NCBI RefSeq assembly: GCF_002954775.1
Contig: NZ_PJME01000017.1
Location: 111,549 to 175,548 of the forward strand
DNA from: Streptomyces geranii
GTDB lineage: Bacteria > Actinomycetota > Actinomycetes > Streptomycetales > Streptomycetaceae
DNA length: 64,000 nt
Reading direction: 5' to 3'
The notes under the pieces were generated by a model. That model saw only the letters and a list, made by a program, of their open reading frames with translations. It did no database searches and was not told the origin of the DNA. Position numbers and translations under genes: made by a program. Shown in pieces: positions 40,231 to 47,892 of this stretch. The first letter of the stretch is position 1; the number at the start of each line of letters is the position of its first letter.

Positions 40231-41565
40231 TTGAGCAGCGCCGCGCCCCGCACCACCGGCCAGGACCACGTGTGGTCGGTGGACGAGCACCTGGAGGACA
40301 TCCTCGCGACCGTCCGCCCCCTCGAACCCATCGAGCTGCAGCTCCTCGACGCCCAGGGCTGCGTCCTGGTCGAGGAGGTCACGGTCCGGGTCTCCCTGCC
40401 GCCGTTCGACAACAGCTCCATGGACGGGTACGCGGTCCGGGTCGCCGATGTCGCGGGCGCGAGCGAGGAGTACCCGGCCTCGCTGACGGTGATCGGTGAC
40501 GTCGCGGCCGGCCAGGACGGCCTGCTCCACGTGGGCCCCGGCCAGGCCGCCCGCATCATGACCGGCGCCCCGCTGCCGCCCGGCGCCGAGACCGTCGTCC
40601 CCGTGGAGTGGACCGACGGGGGCCTCGGCGAGGGCCCCGTCACCGGGATGCGCGCCCACAGCACCGACCCCGACGGCGCCTACGGCCAGGTCCGCGTACA
40701 TCGCCCGGCAGCGGCACGCGCGCACGTGCGCGCGCTGGGCAGCGACGTCCAGGCCGGCGACCGCGCCCTCGCCGAGGGCACCGTCCTCGGCCCGCCGCAG
40801 ATCGCCCTGCTCGCCGCGATCGGCCGCGGCACCGTACGCGTACGCCCGCGCCCGCGCGTGGTCGTCATGTCCACCGGCAGCGAGCTGATCCAGCCCGACG
40901 AGAAGCTCGGCAGCGGCCAGATCTACGACTCCAACAGCTTCGCCCTCACCGCCGCCGCCCGGGACGCCGGAGCCATCGCCTACCGCGTGGGCGCCGTCGC
41001 CGACGACGCCGAGACCCTCCGCTCCACCATCGAGGACCAGCTCGTCCGCGCCGACCTCGTCGTCACCACCGGAGGCGTCAGCGTGGGCGCGTACGACGTG
41101 GTCAAGGAGGCCCTGTCGTACGTCGCCGACGAGGACGAGCCCGGCGCCGGCGTCGACTTCCGCAGGCTCGCCATGCAGCCCGGCAAACCCCAGGGCTTCG
41201 GCACTGTCGGCCCCGACCACACCCCGCTGCTCGCCCTGCCGGGCAACCCGGTGTCGTCGTACGTCTCCTTCGAGCTGTTCGTGCGGCCCGCGATCCGCGC
41301 CCTGATGGGCCTGCCCGACGTCCACCGGCCCACCGCCAGTGCGGTCCTGGACACCGACAAGGCGCTGACCTCGCCGGCCGGGCGCCGCCAGTTCCTGCGC
41401 GGCACCTACGCGGACGGCCGCGTGACACCGGTCGGCGGTGCCGGCTCCCATCTGATCGCGGCCCTCGCGCACGCCGACGCGCTGATCGTCGTACCCGAGG
41501 ACACGGAGTCCGTGGAGCCCGGCACGGAGGTCGAGGTCGTGCTGCTGGGCCGACCGGTGGGCTGA
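40231..41565 (+). CDS. MoeA/gephyrin-family protein (Glp candidate)
   Basis: The 444-residue protein begins at TTG 40231 with GAGGAG 11 bases upstream. MoeA motifs include PPFDNSSMDGYAVRVADVAG, AARIMTGAPLPPGAETVVPV, VVVMSTGSEL, VTTGGVSVGAYD and LPGNPVSSYVSFELF. MoeA inserts molybdate into molybdopterin. The setting (galU before it; moaC, mog, GNAT and sepX after it) is that of the corynebacterial MoeA paralogue Glp, which binds FtsZ and works with membrane protein GlpR. So either or both roles are possible. The stop region is duplicated (41560-41575). Confidence 0.88.
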   Translation: MSSAAPRTTGQDHVWSVDEHLEDILATVRPLEPIELQLLDAQGCVLVEEVTVRVSLPPFDNSSMDGYAVRVADVAGASEEYPASLTVIGDVAAGQDGLLHVGPGQAARIMTGAPLPPGAETVVPVEWTDGGLGEGPVTGMRAHSTDPDGAYGQVRVHRPAAARAHVRALGSDVQAGDRALAEGTVLGPPQIALLAAIGRGTVRVRPRPRVVVMSTGSELIQPDEKLGSGQIYDSNSFALTAAARDAGAIAYRVGAVADDAETLRSTIEDQLVRADLVVTTGGVSVGAYDVVKEALSYVADEDEPGAGVDFRRLAMQPGKPQGFGTVGPDHTPLLALPGNPVSSYVSFELFVRPAIRALMGLPDVHRPTASAVLDTDKALTSPAGRRQFLRGTYADGRVTPVGGAGSHLIAALAHADALIVVPEDTESVEPGTEVEVVLLGRPVG

Positions 41566-41575
41566 GGGGCTGAGG
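41560..41575 (+). repeat. 8-bp duplication of the moeA stop region
   Basis: Two copies of GGCTGAGG. The first holds the authentic TGA (41563-41565); the second places TGA at 41571 in another frame. Confidence 0.9.
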
Positions 41576-41634
41576 GGCGCGGGTTGGGAGTACCGTGTCG
41601 CGCACAACTGGCCCGACCGGGAGCGCCACAGCAC

Positions 41635-42114
41635 ATGAGCACGCAGGACCGACTGACGCACATCGACGAGGCGGGCGCCGCCCGCATGGTCGACGTATCC
41701 GGGAAGGACGTGACCGCGCGCACCGCCCGCGCCAGCGGCCGGGTCCTGGTCTCGCCCCGTGTGATCGAGCTGCTCCGCGGGGAGGGCGTCCCCAAGGGCG
41801 ACGCCCTGGCCACCGCGCGGATCGCGGGCATCATGGGCGCCAAGCGCACCCCCGACCTCATCCCGCTCTGCCACCCGTTGTCGGTGACGGGTGTGAAACT
41901 GGATCTGTCGGTCACGGACGACGCCGTCGAGATCCTCGCCACCGTGCGGACGACGGACCGTACGGGCGTCGAGATGGAGGCCCTCACCGCGGTCTCGGTC
42001 GCCGCCCTCACCGTGATCGACATGGTCAAGGCGGTCGACAAGGGAGCGGTCATCACGGACGTACGGGTGGAGGAGAAAACCGGCGGGAAGTCGGGCACCT
42101 GGAGCAGGGCATGA
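41635..42114 (+). CDS. moaC: Cyclic pyranopterin monophosphate synthase MoaC
   Basis: The 159-residue protein catalyses the second step of molybdenum-cofactor synthesis, making cPMP from the MoaA product. Conserved stretches are RMVDVSGKDVTARTARASG, IAGIMGAKRTPDLIPLCHPL and the catalytic MEALTAVSVAALTVIDMVKA with Asp and Lys, then VDKG. It overlaps the next gene by 4 bases (ATGA). It sits between the MoeA-type and MoaB/Mog-type genes, giving a compact cofactor-type operon. Confidence 0.95.
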   Translation: MSTQDRLTHIDEAGAARMVDVSGKDVTARTARASGRVLVSPRVIELLRGEGVPKGDALATARIAGIMGAKRTPDLIPLCHPLSVTGVKLDLSVTDDAVEILATVRTTDRTGVEMEALTAVSVAALTVIDMVKAVDKGAVITDVRVEEKTGGKSGTWSRA

Positions 42115-42662
42115 GACCGCCCACGCTCCCCGCCGACATCGGGGGCGCACTGCGCGCGCCGTACGCCGCCCTGGTCGTGACCGCGTCCAACCGCGCGGCG
42201 GCCGGTGTGTACGAGGACAAGGGCGGCCCCTTGATCGTGGCCGGCCTGGAGAAGTTCGGCTTCGCCGTCGACGGCCCGTGGGTCGTGCCCGACGGCGACC
42301 CCGTGGAGAACGCGCTGCGGGCCGGTGTCGAAGCCGGGTACGCGGTCGTCGTCACCACCGGCGGCACCGGTATCTCGCCCACCGACCGCACCCCGGAGGC
42401 GACCCGCGCGGTGGTCGACCGGGAGGTCCCGGGCATCGCCGAGGCCGTCCGGGCGTACGGCCGCGAGAAGGTGCCGACGTCGGCGCTGTCGCGCGGACTC
42501 GCCGGGGTCGCGGGCGGCACGCTGATCGTCAATCTGCCGGGCTCCACCGGCGGGGTGAAGGACGGACTGGCCGTCCTGGAACCCCTGTTGAAGCACGCCG
42601 TCGACCAGATCAGGGGCGGCGATCACCCCAGACCCGGGGCCGATACCGGGGGTGCGAGCTGA
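42111..42662 (+). CDS. MoaB/Mog-family molybdopterin adenylyltransferase
   Basis: The 183-residue protein shows the MoCF-binding fold: ALVVTASNRAAAGVYEDKGG, VVVTTGGTGISPTDRTPEAT and LPGSTGGVKDGLAVLEPLLK. It should adenylate molybdopterin before metal insertion by MoeA. ATG 42111 overlaps the moaC stop and its own stop overlaps the next start, so translation is coupled through three genes. Confidence 0.92.
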   Translation: MRPPTLPADIGGALRAPYAALVVTASNRAAAGVYEDKGGPLIVAGLEKFGFAVDGPWVVPDGDPVENALRAGVEAGYAVVVTTGGTGISPTDRTPEATRAVVDREVPGIAEAVRAYGREKVPTSALSRGLAGVAGGTLIVNLPGSTGGVKDGLAVLEPLLKHAVDQIRGGDHPRPGADTGGAS

Positions 42663-43309
42663 ACAGCCCATCCTGGCCCGTCGAGCTGGCGAACGGCGAC
42701 GTCGTCCTCCGGCCCGTCAGGCTGCGCGACCAGCGGGCCTGGCGCGAGGTCAACCGCCGCAACCGCGACTGGCTGCGCCCCTGGGAGGCGACGATCCCGC
42801 CGCCCACCCCCAGCGGCCCGATCGCCCACCGGCCGACGTACCGCCAGATGGTGCGCCATCTGCGCGCCGAGGCGAACTCGGGCCGGATGCTGCCGTTCGC
42901 CATCGAGTACCGGGGGCAGCTGGTCGGCCAGTTGACGGTCGCCGGGATCACCTGGGGCTCGATGTGCTCGGGCCATGTCGGCTACTGGGTCGACGAGGCG
43001 GTCGCGGGCCGCGGTGTCATGCCGACGGCGGTCGCACTGGCGGTCGACCACTGCTTCCGTACGGTCGGACTGCACCGCATCGAGGTCTGCATTCGCCCCG
43101 AGAACGGCCCGAGCCGCCGGGTCGTGGAGAAACTCGGATTCCGCGAGGAGGGGCTCAGACCCCGCTATCTCCACATCGACGGCGCCTGGCGCGACCACCT
43201 CGTGTTCGCGCTCACAGCGGAAGAGGTGCCGGAGGGGTTGCTGAGCCGCTGGCAGCGGGCACGATCCCAGAACACGCCGCCTCAGAACACACCGCGGAAT
43301 CCTGCGTAA
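42659..43309 (+). CDS. GNAT acetyltransferase, RimJ-like
   Basis: The 216-residue product has a GNAT fold: VVLRPVRLRDQRAWREVNRR at the start, GHVGYWVDEAVAGRGVMPTA at the acetyl-CoA loop and VCIRPENGPSRRVVEKLGFR near the end. No ATG, GTG or TTG is available at the family start. CTG 42659 overlaps the mog stop as CTGA and has GGGGG six bases upstream, so I take it as the start. RimJ-type enzymes acetylate protein N-termini. A gene of this kind lies between glp and glpR in corynebacteria too, as I recall. Confidence 0.85.
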   Translation: MNSPSWPVELANGDVVLRPVRLRDQRAWREVNRRNRDWLRPWEATIPPPTPSGPIAHRPTYRQMVRHLRAEANSGRMLPFAIEYRGQLVGQLTVAGITWGSMCSGHVGYWVDEAVAGRGVMPTAVALAVDHCFRTVGLHRIEVCIRPENGPSRRVVEKLGFREEGLRPRYLHIDGAWRDHLVFALTAEEVPEGLLSRWQRARSQNTPPQNTPRNPA

Positions 43310-43328
43310 ATTGAATAAGTGTTCGAAT

Positions 43329-43398
43329 GTGATCGGTTGGCGATCGACTTGAGGTACCAAATACGCGCCCTCGATGACCCGCTGATCGCACCGATCAC
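43329..43398. promoter_or_regulatory. Long inverted repeat upstream of sepX
   Basis: GTGATCGGT (43329-43337) and GCGATC (43340-43345) pair with GATCGC (43384-43389) and ACCGATCAC (43390-43398). An A7 run follows at 43399-43405. The 177-bp gap is much richer in A/T than its surroundings. It is either two operator sites for a looping repressor or an RNA hairpin with a 38-base loop. Confidence 0.5.
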
Positions 43399-43486
43399 AA
43401 AAAAAGCTCGAAATATCAGCCAGATCGTGCGACACACCGACGCAATTGGCAGATGGCCTCACGCAAACCCCTCTACCGTGTGAGGC

Positions 43487-44767
43487 GTGAGCAGCAGCGG
43501 CCTCATCTACGCAGTCATTGTCGGGGCCTGGGCCGCCTACTTGGTGCCGATGTGGCTCCGTAGGCAGGACGAGCTGAACGAGGCTCGTCCGACGGAACGC
43601 TTCAGCACCGCCATCCGGCTCCTGTCCGGACGGGCGGGCATGGAGCGCCGGTACGCCAAGGACCTGCGGGCGCGCTCCACCGACGAGGGGGAGCACAGCG
43701 CCGGAGACCCGGAGGGTGTCACCGACTCGGTGGACGTCCGGGCCTTCGCCATGCCCCCGACCCGCAACCAGGCGAAAGCGAAGGTCCAGGCACAGGCACC
43801 GGCACCGGTTCAGAGCCAGGTTCAGCAGGAGCGGTCACCGGCGCAGGCGCAGGCGCCGGAACAGCAGCGGGCGCCGAAGCGCGAGCAGCAGGTGTCGGCC
43901 TCGGTTCCGGCTCCTTCGAGGGAACGGGAGCGTGAGCGCGTACCGGCGGCTCGTCGGAGCGCGGGACAGTCGGCGGAAGCCGCCGCGCGCGCCCGGCGCT
44001 CGAAGGTGCTCGCGCGCCGTCGGCGTACGACGGTGATGTTGTTCTTCGCCTTCACGCTGGGCGCGATCGTCGCGGCGGTCGGCGGACTCGCCCTCCTCTG
44101 GGCGCCGGCGGTACCGGCGTTCATGCTGAGCGGCTACATCGCCTATCTGCGTACGCAGGAACGGCGCCGTTTCGCCTACCAGATGGACCGCCGCCAGGCC
44201 GAACTGGCCGCACAGCGACTGCGTGAGCGTCAGCCCCGGCGCCGTCCGTCCACCGACCCCGGCGCCGAGGAGCAGGACGAGCACCCCGAGCCGGAGACCG
44301 ACCCCGGCCTGGCGGCGCTGTCCGCGCTCGCGGCTGACCGGCGTGCGCTCGTCGAGCAGACCGACCACGCGGAGTGGGTCGACCAGCAGCGCGAACGCCA
44401 GCGCCGCCCCGGCCACGGCGACAGCTGGGACCCGGTGCCGGTCCCCCTGCCGACGTACGTGACCGCACCGGTCGCCCCCCGGGCCACGTCCGACGTGGAC
44501 CTCGGCGCTCCGGACGCGTGGAGTTCGGCGCGGTCGAGCACGGTGGGGCGGGAGTCGGAGGAGGCGTCGGTGACGGAGGACGCGGAGGCGGAACCGGACC
44601 TCCGGTCGGACCAGGACCCGGAGCCGGCCCACGACGGTCAGGAGGACCCCGACGGCCGCACCGACGCCCGCCGAGCGGCCTCGGCCCGCCGGGCCCGCGA
44701 GCGCGGACGCACCCCGCTGTTCGACCAGTACGAGGACGGCGAGCGGCCCCGGGCGGCCAACGAGTAG
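43487..44767 (+). CDS. sepX: SepX/GlpR-type divisome membrane protein
   Basis: The 426-residue protein starts at GTG 43487. It has an N-terminal membrane helix (LIYAVIVGAWAAYLVPMWL, 6-24), then RRQDELNEARPTERFSTAIR, a Gln/Pro/Ala-rich spacer, two further helices (about 183-222: VMLFFAFTLGAIVAAVGGLA, then PAVPAFMLSGYIAYL) and a long charged tail. This is the SepX architecture; SepX stabilises FtsZ-based cross-walls and sporulation septa in Streptomyces, and GlpR is its corynebacterial relative. Position downstream of the MoeA-type and GNAT genes agrees. A TACCGT -10 lies at 43474-43479. Confidence 0.87.
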   Translation: MSSSGLIYAVIVGAWAAYLVPMWLRRQDELNEARPTERFSTAIRLLSGRAGMERRYAKDLRARSTDEGEHSAGDPEGVTDSVDVRAFAMPPTRNQAKAKVQAQAPAPVQSQVQQERSPAQAQAPEQQRAPKREQQVSASVPAPSRERERERVPAARRSAGQSAEAAARARRSKVLARRRRTTVMLFFAFTLGAIVAAVGGLALLWAPAVPAFMLSGYIAYLRTQERRRFAYQMDRRQAELAAQRLRERQPRRRPSTDPGAEEQDEHPEPETDPGLAALSALAADRRALVEQTDHAEWVDQQRERQRRPGHGDSWDPVPVPLPTYVTAPVAPRATSDVDLGAPDAWSSARSSTVGRESEEASVTEDAEAEPDLRSDQDPEPAHDGQEDPDGRTDARRAASARRARERGRTPLFDQYEDGERPRAANE

Positions 44768-44905
44768 CGAACGGCACACGACCGTCCGCGACCGCTCTCG
44801 GCCGCCCTCCGGGCAGGTGGGGGACCGTGCGGCGCCCTCGACTGACCAGCGCGGAACGGATTTCCGAGCACCCGGATCGGGATGCTAGAGTTTCACTCGT
44901 TGCAA

Positions 44906-44979
44906 GGGCCTGTGGCGCAGTCTGGTAGCGCACCTCGTTCGCATCGAGGGGGTCTGGGGTTCAAATCCCCACAGGTCCA
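44906..44979 (+). tRNA. tRNA-Ala (anticodon CGC)
   Basis: The cloverleaf is complete. The acceptor stem GGGCCTG/CAGGTCC includes the G3-U70 pair that marks alanine tRNAs. The anticodon stem is CCTCG/CGAGG with loop TTCGCAT, reading GCG codons. The T arm is TGGGG-TTCAAAT-CCCCA. The discriminator is A and CCA is not encoded. A TAGAGT -10 element lies at 44886-44891. Confidence 0.96.
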
Positions 44980-45019
44980 CCGCAGCTCCGTTCATGAGTC
45001 AGCTCGTAGACGGTTCACG

Positions 45020-45054
45020 AGATCCCGTCCGATCACTTCGATCGGACGGGATCT
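45020..45054 (+). terminator. tRNA-Ala terminator
   Basis: AGATCCCGTCCGATC (45020-45034) pairs perfectly with GATCGGACGGGATCT (45040-45054) around a five-base loop. From here to 45208 I see no gene or site. Confidence 0.9.
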
Positions 45055-45208
45055 CTGCGTTTCTGGACTGTCGGTTTCACCTCGACGGGTGGTGACGGCA
45101 ACGGTGTTGGCGGAGATGGGACTCGGTTCTGCTGCCGCCGGGCCTGGTGCTCCTCAGCGCGTACTTCTTCCTGCACCCAGGGGCGAGCCGCAAGCTTGAT
45201 CGCTGGCT

Positions 45209-45238
45209 GCCGGGGGTAGGGCCAGCCATACCCCCGGC
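45209..45238. promoter_or_regulatory. 30-bp palindrome, likely response-regulator site
   Basis: GCCGGGGGTAGGGC (45209-45222) and GCCATACCCCCGGC (45225-45238) form 14-bp arms with one mismatch around CA. It lies about 67 bp upstream of the probable transcription start of the two-component operon (TACCGT -10 at 45278-45283), a position suited to activation by the cognate regulator. Confidence 0.65.
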
Positions 45239-45290
45239 CCGCCCCCTGGGCCCATGGTCCGGGCCCTGTCCACCTCCTACCGTGATCGTC

Positions 45291-46598
45291 ATGCAGCCGA
45301 AGAGCGTGTGGCAGGCCATGGCCCGGCCGGGGTTTCTGGTGTCGTCGTGGCCCTGGCGGGCGGTCGGGTATCTCGTCAGTGGGGTCGTCGTCGGTTCCCT
45401 TGTCTTTCTGCTGGTTGTGCTTCTGGCCGTGGCCGGTGGAGGTCTCGCCTCAGTGCTTGTGGGGCTGCCTCTGCTGGCCGCCCTCGCGCTGACCGGGCTT
45501 CCCGTCGGCAGGGTCGAGCGGTTGCGGCTGCGGATCGTCGACGCGGAGCCGGTGCCCGATCCGCATCGGGTGCCCGTCGAACCCGGGTTGCGGGCCTGGG
45601 TGGTGGTGCGGATTCGGGAGCGGGCCACCTGGCGGGAGTTGGGGTATGTGGTGCTGTTCGCGGGGGTGTTGTGGCCCTTGGACGCGCTTGTTGTTGTATT
45701 TGGGCTTATTGTGCCCTTGTCCTTGGTGGCAACTCCGTCGCTCATGGCCGCTGTTGGGGGCGGGCGCGAGGCCAAGGTGCTCAAAGTCTGGACGGTCACC
45801 GACTGGCCGACCGCCTTCGGGTGCTCGGTCGGGGGAGTTGTTCTGCTGGCCTTGGGCGCCTATGTCCTTGGCGTTGCCGCCGGGGCCCGGGCCGGGCTGA
45901 CGCGGTTGCTGATCGCCGCGCGGGACGTCGGGTTGGGGGAGCGGGTTGTCGAACTCGCCCTGTCCCGTGGGCGATTGGTGGACGCCTTCGAGGCCGAGCG
46001 GCGGCGGATCGAGCGGGATCTGCATGACGGGGCGCAGCAGCGGCTCGTCGCGTTGACGGTGACGCTGGGGGTGGCCCGGCTGGACGCACCGCCGGGACCC
46101 CTCGCCGATCAGCTGGCCAAGGCGCAGGAGCAGGCGGGGAGTGCGCTGGCGGAGCTTCGTGAGTTGATCCACGGGATCCATCCCCAGGTTCTCACCGACT
46201 ACGGGCTCGAGGCCGCCGTGGCCGACGCCGCGGATCGTACGGCCGTGCCCGTGGACGTCGGGCTCGATCTGCCCGGACGTCTGCCTCGGGCCGTGGAGTC
46301 GGCCGCGTACTTCGTCGTCTGTGAGGCGCTCACCAACGTCGACCGGCACAGCGGCGCGACTCGGGCCGAGGTCGGTGGTGGGCATCGGGACGGGCTGCTG
46401 CTCGTCGAGGTCCGGGACGACGGGTGCGGTGGGGCCGATCCGGCGAGGGGCAGCGGGCTCACCGGGCTCGCCGACCGGGTGTCGGTGCTCGATGGCAGAC
46501 TCTCCCTGTCCAGCCCGCCGGGTGGACCGACGTCGCTGCGGGTGGAGATTCCTTGCGAGTGGGATCAGTTGACGGATCGCGGCCGGCCCTCCGCGTAG
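45291..46598 (+). CDS. Sensor histidine kinase (HisKA_3/NarL-partner type)
   Basis: The 435-residue protein starts at ATG 45291, about eight bases after a TACCGT -10, so it is probably leaderless. Four or so membrane helices and a 'putative sensor' domain fill residues 25-205. The HisKA_3 dimerisation region is EAERRRIERDLHDGAQQRLV (H245). The ATPase domain has VVCEALTNVDRHSGATRAEV and DDGCGGADPARGSGLTGLAD. It would autophosphorylate and pass phosphate to the next gene's product, whose start overlaps it by 40 bases. The stimulus is unknown. Confidence 0.92.
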   Translation: MQPKSVWQAMARPGFLVSSWPWRAVGYLVSGVVVGSLVFLLVVLLAVAGGGLASVLVGLPLLAALALTGLPVGRVERLRLRIVDAEPVPDPHRVPVEPGLRAWVVVRIRERATWRELGYVVLFAGVLWPLDALVVVFGLIVPLSLVATPSLMAAVGGGREAKVLKVWTVTDWPTAFGCSVGGVVLLALGAYVLGVAAGARAGLTRLLIAARDVGLGERVVELALSRGRLVDAFEAERRRIERDLHDGAQQRLVALTVTLGVARLDAPPGPLADQLAKAQEQAGSALAELRELIHGIHPQVLTDYGLEAAVADAADRTAVPVDVGLDLPGRLPRAVESAAYFVVCEALTNVDRHSGATRAEVGGGHRDGLLLVEVRDDGCGGADPARGSGLTGLADRVSVLDGRLSLSSPPGGPTSLRVEIPCEWDQLTDRGRPSA

Positions 46599-47230
46599 TC
46601 CTCGCCGAGGACAGTGTCCTGCTCAGGGAGGGGCTGGTCGGGCTGCTCGGCCGGGTCGGGCACGAGGTCGTCGCCGCCGTCGGGGACGCGGACGCGCTGC
46701 TCGCGGCGGTCGCCGAGCACGAGCCCGACGTCGTGGTGACGGACGTACGCATGCCGCCCGGGTTCCAGGATGAGGGGCTGCGGGCGGCTGTGCAGCTGCG
46801 TGAGGCGCGGCCCGGGCTGCCCGTGCTCGTCCTCAGCCAGTACGTCCAGCGGGCCTACGCCGCCGAGCTGCTCGACTCCGGGGACGGCACCGGCGTCGGC
46901 TATCTGCTCAAGGACCGGGTCGGGCAGGTCGAGGAGTTCGTCGACGCGCTGGGGCGGGTCGCCGGCGGGGGTACGGTCGTCGATCCCGAAGTCGTACGTC
47001 AGTTGCTGCGCAGGCGGCGTGATCCGCTGGAGCGGCTGACCCCGCGCGAGCGCGAGGTGCTGGCGCTGATGGCGGAGGGGCGGTCCAACGGCTCCATAGC
47101 CCGCCGGCTCGTCGTCTCCGAGGCGGCCGTCGGCAAGCACATCGGCGGCATTCTCGCCAAGCTCGACCTGCCGCCGGCGGACGAGACGCATCGGCGGGTG
47201 CTCGCGGTGCTCACCTATCTGCGGGCCTGA
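46559..47230 (+). CDS. NarL/LuxR-family response regulator
   Basis: The 223-residue protein has a receiver domain (LRVVLAEDSVLLREGLVGLL, phospho-acceptor D62 in VVVTDVRMPPG, KDRVGQVEEF) and a LuxR-type helix-turn-helix (LTPREREVLALMAEGRSNGS, then IARRLVVSEAAVGKHI). I use GTG 46559, which overlaps the kinase gene; it is the only start in frame before the receiver fold. The probable binding site is the palindrome upstream of the kinase. Confidence 0.9.
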   Translation: MGSVDGSRPALRVVLAEDSVLLREGLVGLLGRVGHEVVAAVGDADALLAAVAEHEPDVVVTDVRMPPGFQDEGLRAAVQLREARPGLPVLVLSQYVQRAYAAELLDSGDGTGVGYLLKDRVGQVEEFVDALGRVAGGGTVVDPEVVRQLLRRRRDPLERLTPREREVLALMAEGRSNGSIARRLVVSEAAVGKHIGGILAKLDLPPADETHRRVLAVLTYLRA

Positions 47231-47344
47231 CCGGCAGCGGCCGTACACGGGTGTTTCTCTGCAAGCCCGTACAGCCCGTACAGCGCTTACGGGTCCTACA
47301 GGCCGCCCACACCCCCGAAAGCCCTCACGCGCCCTCAAAAACCC

Positions 47345-47824
47345 TTACAAGCCCTTCGCGAAGCAGCGGCTCGACTCGTGGTGGCGGTAGTAGCCGAACT
47401 TCGCGCTCGGTTCGTAGCCGCTGGAGGTGTAGAGGGCGATCGCCTCCGGCTGTCTGTCGCCCGTCTCCAGGACCATTCGGGTGCGGCCGGTGGCTCGGGC
47501 GTCCTCCTCCAACGCGGCGAGTATGCGGCGGGCCAGGCCCATGCCGCGGGCCTCCTCGACGACGTACATGCGCTTCAGTTCGGCGTCGCCGGGCAGATAG
47601 CCCTCGTCGGTCTCCTCGTCGTGGCCGCGCCAGCCGCCGGTGGCCACCGGGTGGTCCTGGTCGTCGTACGCGATCAGGTACAGGCCGGACGGCGGGTCGA
47701 ACATCGCCGGGTCCAGGTGGGTGGCGTCGCCCTCGTCCTCGTAGCGGGCGGCGTATTCGGCCTGGACCTGGTCGTTCAGCTTGACGGCGTCGGGGTGGTC
47801 GAAGGAGACCCGGCGGATATTCAT
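47345..47824 (-). CDS. GNAT-family acetyltransferase
   Basis: The 159-residue product has DAELKRMYVVEEARGMGLAR followed by RILAALEEDA (acetyl-CoA-binding motif A), LIAYDDQDHPVATGGWRG and MVLETGDRQPEAIALYTSSG. ATG 47824 is used; it has no clear ribosome-binding site and may be leaderless. It is divergent from the exonuclease III gene with 68 bp between and convergent with the response regulator. The substrate is unknown. Confidence 0.85.
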   Translation of the reverse strand: MNIRRVSFDHPDAVKLNDQVQAEYAARYEDEGDATHLDPAMFDPPSGLYLIAYDDQDHPVATGGWRGHDEETDEGYLPGDAELKRMYVVEEARGMGLARRILAALEEDARATGRTRMVLETGDRQPEAIALYTSSGYEPSAKFGYYRHHESSRCFAKGL

Positions 47825-47892
47825 GTCAATTACCGTACATCTATGCATGCTGGCGTCGCCAGGTGTTTTCCGTCTCCCGGTATCGTGCCCGC

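Noticed and set aside
43329..43405. Rho-independent terminator reading of the inverted repeat before sepX
   Set aside because: The run after the stem is A on the plus strand, the wrong polarity, and the loop is 38 bases long.
44906..44979. tRNA-Ala as an attachment site
   Set aside because: No integrase gene or flanking direct repeat; downstream is a terminator and an ordinary two-component operon.
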